The translations under genes and the position numbers were made by a program. Of a DNA stretch of 64,000 bases, positions 13,399 through 26,271 are shown piece by piece. The stretch's first letter is position 1. Each line of letters opens with the position of its first letter. The DNA lies in NCBI GenBank assembly GCA_013397795.1, contig VZTJ01003851.1, positions 1 to 64,000 of the forward strand. The letters are read 5' to 3'. Source of the DNA: Orthonyx spaldingii. Its lineage: Eukaryota; Chordata; Aves; Passeriformes; Orthonychidae. Under the pieces are notes generated by a model. That model did not search any database. It worked only from the letters and a program-made list of their open reading frames with translations, and was not told the origin of the DNA.

Positions 13399-13700
13399 TT
13401 TCTTGTCTGACGTGGGTGTGCAACTAGGTGAAGCTGGCACAGAGAAGCAGGCGGGAGCCCACGTCCGCTCGCTCTCGTCCTCTCCGCTTTCTTCTTTCCC
13501 TGCCCTCCCTCCGTCGGCGGCGAATTGGGCGCGTCCCGCTAGCTGCCCCGCCCTCTGCCGAGGGTCCGGTCCGCTCCCGCTGCTGGCGGTCCCGGCGTCG
13601 CGAGTTCCCGCTCTCCCGCCCCCTCCTTCCTACCCTCCGACCGGCTCCGCGCTCTCCTCGGCCTCCCGCTCCCTGCCCACGGCCCCGGCGCGGCAGCCCT

Positions 13701-13752
13701 ATGGCGTACAGTCAGGGCGGCGGCAAGAAGAAAGTCTGCTACTATTACGACG
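13701..13752 (+). CDS. HDAC2: HDAC2 coding exon 1 (residues 1-18 start)
   Basis: Begins ATGGCG and encodes MAYSQGGGKKKVCYYYD plus the first base of G18. The donor is gtgagc at 13,753. The start context has C at -3 and G at +4, so it is not an optimal Kozak match, but no other ATG exists in the preceding 302 bases. Confidence 0.97.
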
Positions 13753-16700
13753 GTGAGCAGGGCCGGCGCGGGAGCGCGCGTACGAGAGCGGGGGGGCGCC
13801 CCCCTCTAATGGCCGCCCGGGGCGGGCTGTGTCCTCCGCGGCCCCCGCCGGCACGGCCGCCCCTTCCCCCACGGGACAAGCGGCCCCCGGCCCGGCCCCG
13901 TGCCTGCCGGGGGTCCCCACCACCTTCACCTGCGCTACCGCGCCCCGCTGCTGCCGTGGGCTCCGCTGAGCCCGGCGGGCGTGGGGCAGCGGGGCCAGGG
14001 GGCGGGGGTGGCGGGGTCGAGCGAGGTGCGGGTTGGGGAGCTGCCTGGCCTGCCGGGCCCGGCGGTAAGTGCTGTGTGTCTATTGTTCCCCCTCCCCAAC
14101 GTACTCACTCCCACACCCCCTTCGACACACTCCCCCTCAAAAAAAAAAANNNNNNNNNNNNNNNNNNNNNNNNNNNNNNNNNNNNNNNNNNNNNNNNNNN
14201 NNNNNNNNNNNNAAAAAAAAGAAGAAGAAAAGTTGAGACACTCCCCTCCATCCGCTGAGCACGGAGGCGTTGAAGTCGCTGCTCTGTCTGGCTCCTCCCC
14301 TGCAAAGAAAGTCCAGGCCATGTGTAGCTCCGGCACCTGGGGATTGTTGAGCTGAGGCCTTTCGCTGCCTCGGGTTTTCGTACCGAGCTCTGGGATACGG
14401 AGTCTGCCCCTCCTTCCCCATTCCCCAAACGGAGCACGGATCAGAGCAGAGGACTGGCTCCCACGAGCCTCCCTTCCTGCAAAACGCGGAAAGTTGTGTG
14501 CGTGGGTGTTTAATAATAGTGAAATTTGAGTTCATGTAGGCCCTCTGAGTTTGCACACTTGTCTGGTGGGGACACAGGGGCTTGCGATCTGCGTTGTCAG
14601 AAAAAGTGCTTGGTTTGAGATATTTTCAGCAACTTGTTTGCGGTTTTCTATGGCCACACCAGCAAGAACTTTTCGTTTTCTTCTCAAGCTTGAATTTGTT
14701 TAGCCCTTTATGTACTGGGAGGTGAGCTCGATGGACAGATTAGTTTAGAGATTTGATTAAATTGCCTCCTATTGTAACAATCTTGTAGGGTTGCATCTGA
14801 GGGTGGTCTTGGTAGTAGCCAGGAAACAGAGGCTGAGGATGTTCAGCCGTAGTGCTTTGGTGTTTTCACCATTTTGGAAGTGAAGATGAGTGGCTAAACC
14901 CACTCAAGATATCAAAGGGTGTGTTGCTGTAGCAAACGTGCCATTCTTTGGAAATGGCAGATCTTGTGGGGCCTGTCTTGACTTTTTTTTTTCACCACAC
15001 TAAAGGAGGCAGAGTGGTGGTTGCCGCCCCCTTCTCTTTGTTGCTAGCACTGGTTCTTTGTTCAGCCTAAAGGGGAAAGGAGGCCCCTGTTAGGGATACT
15101 TTTGGTGAGGCTAGGATCTTACTTTTCCTGGGGAAGAGGAATCGCTTTTCACCTTGTTGAAAGAAATACAGTAGTGATAGTTTAGAAGCTTTCTCTTTGC
15201 AAATATTTGCCTTTTTTTTTTTTCTTAAGCAGTTTGCTTTTTTTTTTTTTTTCTTCTTTTTTTTTTTTTTTTTAATAAGGTCAGGTGGCTGTACTTTACT
15301 AGATGTTGATATATTGTTTTTCTGTGATTACTGGATTTTGGTATTCGATGCTAGCATTAGATTCCCTTAACAGCCAAAAAGCTATACTTGGGAGGAGAGG
15401 GGAGAAGCTGGAAGAGGAACAAGTTTGGAGGTGGCAGGATAATGGCGAATTAAAGTGGTTGTAGATCGTATGTAGACTAGGATAAATGCAATTAATAATA
15501 TAGAGAAAATAATATCTGTTGTGCCTTAAAATAAATGTTTTATATGTGACAGAAATAGCTTTGGAGTATTTTTGATGTCTCATTTATTTTTATTGCCAAT
15601 TCCAGTAGTTATTTTACATGTCTTTTTGAAATAGAGTTATTAGAAGAATTTTAGAGTTAATACCTAAAATAAATATCCTGATGCTACTGTGTGGTTCATC
15701 TGGCAATTCTGAATATTTTGTAACTGTTGTACCAGCAAAGCCATTGAATCACAGTGAAGGGAGTGTTTGAAGCCTTAAATAACCCAAAACAAAAAAATGC
15801 CGAGGTAGTGGTATATCTCTAAAGGAATGTAATGTCTGAAGTAAATTACCTCTTTTTTGGGTCATAACTGGCTCTCCACATAGACTTTTACTCTTCTCTT
15901 GAAAGTTAGAGACTAAAAAGTCTTGAAAAGTTCTAGAAGCATATATGCTGATCTTCTGAGATGCAATAAACTTCCCTATGAAATGAGCTTGCCCATGCTC
16001 TTTGTGAAACTTGGCATGATTGTCATTTAAAGCTGATTTTTTACATTAGCCTGTCACTTTCTCAGAGTGTATTGCTGTTATGGTTTCTTTGAAAATCAGT
16101 AGTTTTACTAACCTTCATACTATACTTGGAACCAATAAACTTAGAGTAGACAAAGCTTGATTTCATTACCTTAAGTTTGCTTGTAATAGACAATCACATC
16201 CAGTTTACAGGATCTTCATTGCTTGTGATCATGTGCAGGTCAGGAATTTCCTTTAATTTTAAACCAGTATACTATGGGAAGAACTAATTAAAATATGAAT
16301 TGAAATACTTTAGTGATCTTACTTGAAATATTTTTCATAAATGCTTCTAGTCTTAATATATATATGGCCTTAGCGTAGCGAAGTATGCTTCTCACACTGG
16401 TTAGAACCATGCCAGATGTGGAAGGATATCACAGCTTTTATTTTAGTTTTTTACCATGTATCTTCAGGTTGTTGTCATGGTTTTGCAACATTGTGGCTCA
16501 GGTGGTTTAGCCTTTCCCAGGTGTGGTACAGTTGCCCACAGCAATGAGAACAGCCCCCAGATGGCCTTTCCATCTCTGTGCTCCTCTAGGGCTGAGCACA
16601 GTTCTAGAGAATCGCACAGCAACTGGCATGGTGACAGCGAGTGAGTGTATTTATTCCATACCAGTGCACCAGCAGAATTGTTTAGATTGCTGCTTGTGCA

Positions 16701-19700
16701 TAATTCAGTGTGGGTGTTCAAAAGGCTCTACCTTCATGAAAAATTTGAGAGATCTGCATCAGAGTGTGGTTGGTTCCACCCATAAAGACGAGACTAAACC
16801 TGTTTTAGTCAGGCAGTGTGTTACTATAGGCGGACATTGTTTAAGTAGCACTTCTAGTTGAGGCTTACATCTGCAGATAAAATGAGCTTAAACTGAAATG
16901 TTTTCTGGAAATTCATCAGTACTTTGTGCAGTGCTTTCCAAACACGGTGGTGGTGTCCAGCCTCTGCTCAGGGCTCAAAAGTCAGATCTTTGCTATTCTT
17001 CTGCTCTCTGCTTAACTTTAAGACCAGAACAAAATGCCCAGTGCTTCAGAAACTAGTGCAGTAATTTAGGCCTGTTTGTTGGACTCATCAGGCATTGATG
17101 ATCTTTTCTTTTACACGCAACTTTACATGAGTTCACCCCTTAGTATTGCTGAATTCAATTCAATGTAACTACTACTATTAAGATGTTTTTTCCATCTGGT
17201 TTCCACTGTAGCAATTAGGTTTCTTCACATAGTACAGTTCTGAAATACCTCATCATTTCGAGGTAACTATACTTATAATAAGCATCGATGTGGTCCATGT
17301 ACATAACAGTTTATCTGTTCAAAGTTATAAAGTAGTGTAACTTATAGGTTACAAAGTATCAAAAGCAAGTGTAGATGCCATATCTTGTCTCTTTGTTCAG
17401 TCATTTAAGACTGCTTTGTAATGGGTAAATTTGATATTGTTATTTTTCTGTATGTCATAGCAACTGGAGAGACTAATACTTTTTTGGGGACATAGCTTTT
17501 GTAGTTGTGTGGTTTTGGGCAGAGTTAAAGTTCCTTTAGAACATAGTCTCTTGTATTTTTCTATATGTTAGAGTATTTTCTGTAGGCCTTGCTAAAGTCT
17601 CAGATAGAGAAGTGGGTGTCTAAAGCTTATGCTCATCAAAGGAATCGTGGATTTATTTTTATTTGATAGTTCTCATCATTTTGGCATGTAACTTGCATGA
17701 CTTGAGAAGAAATTTTATATACATATATATTTGAACCCAGAACATGACAGTGTATCTAACAATTGTCAGGTAGGTCTTCATTATCACATAGTGAACAGTG
17801 CAGGACAGTAAACTTCTACTAGCATTAAATGGGCACTTGTTTTGTTTCTTTTTAATTAAGGACTCAACTTTGTAGAGATTATATGTTGCTACTTGTCAAT
17901 GGAAGCCATTTAGCTGGCATTTTTGCTGGTATAAACCAGTAAATTTCAGTCTGAAGTGTTGCTGTGAAAGATTAATAGATTTGCACACTTTCTACACTAC
18001 TACTTTGCATTTTTTCCCCTCTGCTTCCTCATTCAGTTACGTTCTTTTTTTTTTGCACTTTCCGTGTGCTCCCACACTGATATAAACGTGCTTATAACAC
18101 TTTTGTATGATTTTTACTTTTATATTAGTAAGAATTTACCTTTATATTTGTAAGTATAGAGTCAAGTACTCATACTATCTGCAGTAATAATCTTGTGAGC
18201 TTGGCCTCACTGTACCCATTTCTCATATATACACATCTTTTAGTCAGTCTGGCAGTTTGTGCAGAGGTTTTTAGCTCCATCAGTGAGTGAAGTGTCCCAT
18301 TTTCACACATACTAACTCTTGGTACACCTTGCTTTTCTTTCCAAAGTGCTCCAGTAAGGCTGTGACATATGAAAAAGAGATACATAAATTTTGGGATCAG
18401 TGGATGAAGTATTAGTACCAGAAAGTGCACCACCTTCTTCACTAGGTAAAGGAGGAGGAACTTTTGACAACATTGCCTTCATTGCAGTATGATGTCTCCA
18501 TGATGGGTCCCCTTCATGATGTTGGTTGAAAATCAAGGTGCTAATGAAGAAAGAGGATCTTTCCTCTTTTCCTTCTTTACCCCTGCCTACACAGGCATCA
18601 CTAATCCCTCGAGACTTGATGGGCTTTTTGTCCATATGCTTCAAGAATTTTTTTTATCAGGCTAATGCCAAAACCTGTTTTTGTTGATGATGCTAAGACC
18701 TGAAAAATAGAAATGGTATTGTATTGCCTGTTGCTAAAGTGCCTTATATTGATATTTATTGTTAACCGCTACTACTGGCCTCTAATATGGAAGGATCAAT
18801 CTTCTTCTACCAGATACTCACCTACAGATCTTCTATTTGACAAATAAACTCCCATTAAATTTACCAGCGTGCCAATTGTTTTAAAATTCTCTTTGCTGTT
18901 AAAAAAAAAATATATGAAAGCTAAAAAGTTTGCTTTATTTATTTATATAACTGTATACTGCAGTATATGGTATATAGAATATGCATAAATTAAAATTGGT
19001 TTAGTTGATTAATTATGGTGCATTGAAGGATATGTTGTAAGTGTATTTGGGAAACTAGTTAATTTTATTTTTTTTTGTTTCATATGGGGAAAAATAATAG
19101 ACTTTATATTATACATAAGATACAAAATAATTCTTAATTGTCTTCTTCCCCATCCATCAGCATTCTGAATAAAATGTCAGTGATGACTATACAAGCTGAA
19201 GTAGTTAAAATTGAATGACCTGGTAACCCCCCCGCCCCCCTCCATTTTTAAAGCCACAAATGCATTTCTAATGAAGTTACCTCAATAATATCCTATTATT
19301 TATAGTCACTATTTTCTTAAAAATCTCAAAATGTAAAGTTCTTACTAGCTTGAAAGTTTTTTAAAATCTGGCACTTAACAGTAACTTCAAAACATAAAGT
19401 AGAGCTGGTAAATGGTTGGTTTTCATCTTCTAGGCAATAGTTTCAAAGAGCTGTGATAGATTTTTTCCTAAACATCAAATATATAAGGTATTCTTTTGTA
19501 AAGTGCTTGAAAATGTTTTTGCTGGAAGGAAGACGTTTGTTTATACTCTTAATACCTTTTGCTCTTGACCTGCATGTGACCAAAGCTGTAGGCTTGCAAT
19601 AAGTAACTGCCAAAAAGTGCTATTCTTCCACTTAAGTACCCAAGTTAGAAGGTCCAAACTCTTCAAAGTTCTTAACTTAATGTTAAAACTTGGTATTTCT

Positions 19701-22700
19701 ATTGTTATGGGATGGCTAAGAGCTAGGTATTGAAGGGTAGTTTTCCGAAACATCTTCTTCTTATATTATGTTAGGTTATATCTGTTTTCTTAAGTGTCCT
19801 TACCCTCCTTGTTTCTTTGAAAACTGAAAGCTTGAAGGATTTTAGAATGCTTTGAAACTTTTAATCTTACTGTAATACTTGTTTTTCTTGGTAGTTGGTG
19901 ATGCTACTGCAAGCTGACATTTACTCTTCCTCCAGGAAGCTCATGTTGAAGAGGTGAAACTGAAGCTGTTTTGTAGTGGTGCTGCTTCTTGCCTCTGACT
20001 GATAAAATTTACAAAATAGTATGACATTGTGAAAATAGTGTTTCTTTTGTTCCCAGTGGACAAGGCAGAGCATGTTGAAGGATGTGAAAGAAAAGTAAAA
20101 AGTTCAAGAAGGTAAAATTCAGTAATCCTATGGGGAAATTGGGTCAAAAAGAAAAGAGGTGCTATTGTGAAGAGTTATTATAGAAATCTCCAGCTGAAAG
20201 CCATTGACAACTGGACATAACTTTTAGGCTTGTTTAGGTTTCCAGAAACAGTTCTGTTTAAAATGGTTCATGTGACAGGAATGTCAGTGCTCCAAGTGGG
20301 GTTGTGTGTGTTCTAACAATACCCGATTTCAGAAGAAAACTTACTGCTAGCCCATGATAGCAGCTATTCCTTTCTTGGAAATGAGTGTCAAATTTATTGT
20401 CTTAATCGTATGCCTAATTGGTCTCCAATTTAGCACAGGCTAGTCTGGATTATAAGGTTCTTGTTAAACTCCTGTGGATCTCCAGCAGCAGGTGTCTGGG
20501 GAATGTTTGTGCATGTGGTTGCCACAATGGATCTGGAGCTAACTTCTGGATGTAACAGTTAGGGTTAGTAGTTAAGGACAGACTGAGGATGGTGTCATAA
20601 AATCAGCTAGTGTAAAGTGGTAGGTTTTACTACAAACTCTGTTGTGATACTATGTGGCAATGTCATCAGTAGTGTCTCCTATCAATTCCAGTTCTGTTTC
20701 CCATTTTATTGTTCAGTTCTGGCCCACTGTTGGGCCAGAATGTCACTCTTGATTTCAAATCATGTCTTATAGTTACCTTTGCTCTGCCACTACTGTCTGC
20801 TTATAGTTAAAGTGTTAGGTTTGACTTCTTTTTTTCTCTCCGTTTCTGACGTACAACAGTTTGTCCCCCTTGTGTTGTTTTTGAAGTAGACAGTACTCCC
20901 TTTGTGGGGTTTGTTTTCTGGAATCACACCTGTTTGCTTATCTTCTGAGGATAATTATTAAGTGGCAATGAAACTTGTGTTGTTATATGAATAGCTATTC
21001 TTTTGTGTGTTACTGACAGGTGATATTGGAAACTATTACTATGGACAAGGGCATCCAATGAAACCTCACAGGATCCGAATGACTCACAACTTGCTGCTAA
21101 ACTATGGCTTATACAGAAAAATGGAAATTTATGTAAGTATAGGCAATAGAATGCCCACTGAAGCATTTTAAGTTATTTTTAAAGGGCTTCAAGTATTGTC
21201 ACACAAATAAATGGGGAGAAGTAGAAGTGAAAATAGAGAATACTTAAATAGTTTATTCAGAGCTCTTTTAATTAGAAGTGAAGCAGTATTTAATGCAGTT
21301 GTATATCACAACAGAGTAGCCCTTGCTTTATGTAAAACACCACTACTTATCACTTTCCTTTCACTGTTTTCCCTTCAAAGTAGGTGGGATTTCTTTCAAG
21401 TTGTCTGTTTTAGCACATTGTTAGCTGATTTTGCAGAGCATTCTGATTATTTCTTTAACTTGTTCTTGTTATCAGCGACCCCACAAAGCAACTGCTGAGG
21501 AAATGACCAAATACCATAGTGATGAATACATCAAATTTCTCCGATCAATAAGGCCTGACAATATGTCTGAGTACAGCAAGCAAATGCAGAGATGTAAGTG
21601 CCAACATCAGGCTAAGTCTATGTGTACATGCTTTGATGGTTAGCATTATTTGAAGCTCAGTATTCAGAGGTTAGAGAAATTCTGTGACAAGAGTAGCATG
21701 TGCCTTCCTTTACGTATGCTACTTTGGACTTTTCCGTTAAAATCAGTCATCTTGACCAAAATGTTCTTTACCCATATGTAAGGACTTTTGCCTCTCCTTT
21801 CACAGGATGTGTTCTAGATGTAAAGTACTGCTGCTATTAATATGGCTTAATGCACAGATTGTGAACTGCTTGTGAAAGTGCCTTGAAATGTTTCTACAAA
21901 AAGGCTTTTAGAATACTAGAGAAGTAAAAATCAATGTGTGAAAATGTGTTTAAGTCAAGAAAAGAACTTGCTCATTCCTCTTGGAGGAAAATAGTAAAAA
22001 TTGCACATCATTCACTGTTCACCCTTTCTATTACTAATTTATTCCTTTAATTATAGGAATAAGCTCAAAGTATTGTTAGGAATGCTGTTTGACAGCTATT
22101 ACATCAATTTTAAAGGCAGTATTGTAACCTCTTTACGATGCCTTATTGTCAGCAAATTATTTTTCTAAGTAACTGTACATTTCTTAATGTGACCTATGTT
22201 AATCTGCATTTCTTGGAAAATATAAAAATGATCCAACTTCTTCAAATCTTCCAGTGGAAACAAAAAAGAATTAAAAAAGAAAGAAAAGAAAAAAAGATTA
22301 GTGTGGAGTTATACTGTTAGGACTCTACATTGTTTTCAGTGTTTAAATTAGCCTGACAAATGAAAGGGAATAAGTAGTTAAAATGCTGAATGAACTATGC
22401 ATCTGTAAGTGTTATCCATGTGTATATCAGTGCTGTTGGAATGGTATTTTTAAAAAAATAATACATTTCTTATGCAGTTAATGTTGGAGAAGATTGTCCT
22501 GTATTTGATGGCCTGTTTGAGTTTTGTCAGCTCTCAACTGGAGGCTCTGTTGGTAAGTATAGGTTGTTTGCCAACTATTTATAGCTTTAGTATCAGCAAC
22601 TTAACATTTTGATAGTGTATTTAAAAATGAAGTAACCATAAGAGTTTTTTTAATATATTTAAAAAATAATCATATATCAGTTACAGACTGTAAAATATGA

Positions 22701-25700
22701 GATGTATCAAGTATCTCACTCAGTGCTGGTAAGAGATCTGTTCTAAATCAACTTATTTAAAAAATACAATATGATTTCATGTATCAGATTTAAAGGCCAT
22801 CAGAAATTTCTGACTCCATTTCCTTTCATTCTTCTGTGTGTCTTTTTACAGCTGGAGCAGTAAAATTGAACAGACAACAAACAGACATGGCTGTCAATTG
22901 GGCTGGGGGACTTCACCATGCCAAGAAATCGGAGGCATCTGGTTTCTGTTATGTCAATGATATTGTGCTTGCCATCCTTGAGTTGCTGAAGTAAGTTTGT
23001 GATAGGCACAAGTTGAAATCATAGAAGGGATCAAATTTAAATATTTAAATGTTTCAAGATATGGATTGTAGTTATTATTTCAGTGAGTTTTCATAGCCCA
23101 TGTTGAACTTTTACAGTTTCAATTAAGAAAGCTCCAAACTCTGCCTGGTTTGGCTTCAGCAAGACATTCAAACTAAAATACAGGCAAGCTGAAAAGATAA
23201 CTAATAGGAGATAGATCCAAGCAACAATGCACACTGTAAAACACCATATGCTGTAGTTCTAGATGGTGGGAAAGGACTAGAGTAGCAGATTTCAGAAAAT
23301 GGACAGGCTTACTTCCTTTCTGTAAATATTTCTGTAAAGTCTCCCTTTGCTATGCATGGGGACAGAACAGTGGGCTAGATGGATCGCTATCCTGACCCCT
23401 TAGGGCAGTCATAGTCTTACACCCATTTGGTTTCACAATCTGCCTTCTTGTTTCCTATAATTTGAGTTGTTACTGAACCAAACAGGAATATTCAGGGAAG
23501 ATCATGCAGTGAGCTACCTCGGATTATTACATGAATTAATGTGGGTGGTTTTAAAAAATAATGAAATAACCGCTGTGCTGCTGTGACTGCCAAATAAAAA
23601 ATGAGGTGTAATGAAAAAGTGATTGTATAATTGACTTCAAGCAGTAATGCTTCACTAGAATTTCAAGTCTTGAGTGTTGCTTTTACTGCTTCAAAGGACA
23701 GTACCCCTACTAATAACACATAAATCCCATTTATTAGGAAAAACTATTCTACATGTTTGACTCCTGTGAGTGGGACAGCTGATTTTGCTGGTGAGGAATG
23801 AGGGAAGTAGCTGTAATCCGGAAGTCTAGAGATGGAAAATGTTTCTAAAGACACTAAGAATAGTTAACATTAACATATTAAGACATTAATTTTAATGTGC
23901 AGCATTCATTCAGGAACTGTCTCTGCAGTCTGCGAGATATGACTTTCTGTGGTCCGATCTTGAATTTTTTAGCTTGATGTGCATGTGAAGGAAGGAATCT
24001 TGTGAATAGTTATGGGTTGTGTGAAACTGTGTGAAACTGTCCCTGAAATTACGGCTGCTCACACTCACAGTACTGTGCAAAGCATGATGAAAATGCATCT
24101 TCTGATGACAGACTTCGTTCTTTAATGGAAAATGTAAAATTTAAGGGATGCTTACTGTTTCTAGTGCTCTGAGACTTCAAATCACCGGTTTCTTTATCCA
24201 TCTCAAACTGTCCTGAATTTTGCAGTATTTAAGAGAATAATAAACAGTAGTCTAATAAATTTATGCAAATAAATAGTGCAATACACTTGAAAGTAAGAAT
24301 ATGCCTGTCTTTACAAGCTGGAGAGGTGAAGAAGAAAAGTCAAAGGGAAATAAGTATTTATTTTTTGTGGGCTTATGGAACACAGACTGTTGGTCATTAC
24401 TGAGAAGGCAGAAAGAAAGGCCTCGGGGTGAATGAAGGGGGTGAATTCAGCAGATGCGAACAACAGAGTGGTGTGAGCAGAAGCATGAGGTATAGCTTCT
24501 GCAGAGTGAGACAGTTTGGGGCAAATACCAAATAAATTACTTATTTTGATGAATATGAACTTATTAATGTTATTCAAACTGTACTGAGAATTCTAAGAGC
24601 AGGTGGTCACATCAACCAAAATCATTACAGTGATCATAATCTTGGATTTTAGTGTCTGATTGGGTTTTTCATTAGTGTTTTTCTTGTTTGCTATCAGTAT
24701 ATTATGAATATAACAGATAATGATGATTTCTTATATATTCTTTCTAGGTATCACCAAAGAGTGTTATATATTGATATTGATATCCATCATGGTGATGGTG
24801 TTGAAGAAGCATTTTATACCACAGATCGTGTCATGACAGTGTCATTCCATAAGTATGGTGAATATTTTCCAGGCACAGGGGACCTTAGGGTAAGGTTGAA
24901 CATGAAATTTCATTAGGTGATAAATTCCCTCTTACTATCTTCCTTTTTTTCCTTCCTTCCTTTGTTTTGCACTAGGCTACAATAACTATGTCCAATAATG
25001 GTATATAACAGTAAGTTTTCAGAAAAAATGTTAGCCTAGAGTGATAGATTAGTTGAGGAATCTTAGGAAAAATAATGCAGGATAGTGGGGAACTAAATTA
25101 TTCACTTCTACACAAAATTAACACCTTCACTTCTGGATAAATAGTCTAAAATCTTTGTTGAAATATAATTAGTTTAATTCACACAGATTTTGGAGAAGTC
25201 TAAGAAGACAGTATGGTATATTTATAATTATCTGTACATTTCAATTCTACACTTACAGTGAAAAGTAGCTGTTTGTAGATCACCCTTTAACAGTCACAAA
25301 GCTTCAGTTACAATTTGAATTTACTATGTTCTGTTTGCCTAGTAATACAGTTGACTCATTTTTGGAATATTTCTTATGTCATGAAGTGTGTTTTGAGTGC
25401 TCATGATGCTCACTGCCTAAGAACTTCAGCTTGCCCCATAGGCAATTATGTACTGAGCATTACAGATGGCCTGAGGGAGGGAGCATTTGCCCATGAAGAA
25501 TTATCATTTAAGCTGTTGTAGGATCTCCGCCAAACTTGAGAATGGAAACCAGTTTTCCTGGCCCTTCATATTAATTTTCAGTTAGTCATTCCTCATGTTA
25601 GACTCTTGTCTGTTAGAAGAGAAAATTGTTCCACTTCACAGCTTGAAAGAGTGTTACAGGTATTGGAATTAATATAATCCTAGCTTCAAACTCATAAATT

Positions 25701-26218
25701 GAACCTATTTTATCAGAGACACTCCCAGGATATGTCATTCCTCTGGTGTTAGCAACTTTACACATTAGTTTGTGCATACAGTTAGAAACTTTTTTAAAAA
25801 AATTGTAAACACTTCTATCAAGTTGGTCTACAAAAATGCTGTGCTGAGAGAGAATTCACTTTTTTCCTAATACATTTAAATTGATTAATGAGATACAAAT
25901 ATTTGTGCTTTGGCTAATACTCCTGAAAAGTATGTTTCCCAGGTATCAGTTGATGATACCCAGAGGGCACAGGAGTAAGTGAAAGTTGAGCAGTGGGGTG
26001 TGAAGCATTCATTTCAGTGTGGTTGTTGGATCTGAATGTTGTTATGGTTGTTAGATCCTGTTAAACTGTGTTCTAAATTGATTTAGGAAGAAATCAGGTT
26101 AGTTTTTATCTGTGTGGTTTAACTTGACTGGCCACAAGGTGGTAGTGGTGCTTCAAACTAAAAGCTGCTCAGACCAGGATGTTTATCATGACAAGCTGTT
26201 GTTGCTGAATTTGGCTAG

Positions 26219-26271
<53 letters not shown>

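Larger units (their letters stand above)
12985..14500. promoter_or_regulatory. HDAC2: CpG island and HDAC2 promoter region
   Basis: Base composition switches sharply from AT-rich to CpG-dense GC-rich sequence at about 12,985 and fades out by about 14,500. It spans the proximal promoter, 5' UTR, exon 1 and the start of intron 1. There is no TATA box near the start codon. Visible candidate sites are a GC box (GGGGCGGGG, 12,995-13,003), a palindromic NRF1-type motif (13,264-13,273), a CRE/E-box-like TGACGTGG (13,408-13,415) and an inverted CCAAT (ATTGG, 13,524-13,528). A pyrimidine-rich stretch at 13,466-13,512 is a plausible place for dispersed transcription starts. This is the usual housekeeping type of promoter; the exact start site is not visible. 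Confidence 0.85.
13753..21019 (+). other. HDAC2: HDAC2 intron 1 (7,267 bp)
   Basis: The first 700 bases are CpG island with G-runs and an N gap; the rest is AT-rich. It contains T-homopolymer tracts near 15,212-15,273 and a moderately GC-richer stretch at about 16,470-16,860 that I cannot assign. The acceptor is tactgacag before 21,020. First introns of this kind often carry regulatory elements, but none is demonstrable here. No coding exon or RNA gene was recognised. Confidence 0.9.

Noticed and set aside
12877..14258. Long overlapping open frames on both strands across the CpG island, up to 276 codons
   Set aside because: They arise from GC-rich sequence poor in stop codons; several begin at GTG or TTG, one runs through the N gap, and none but the short HDAC2 exon 1 segment has protein resemblance.
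16456..16861. Overlapping open frames in a GC-richer patch of intron 1, considered as an exon or LTR
   Set aside because: No protein similarity, no consistent splice signals, and no clear LTR ends or target-site duplication could be seen.
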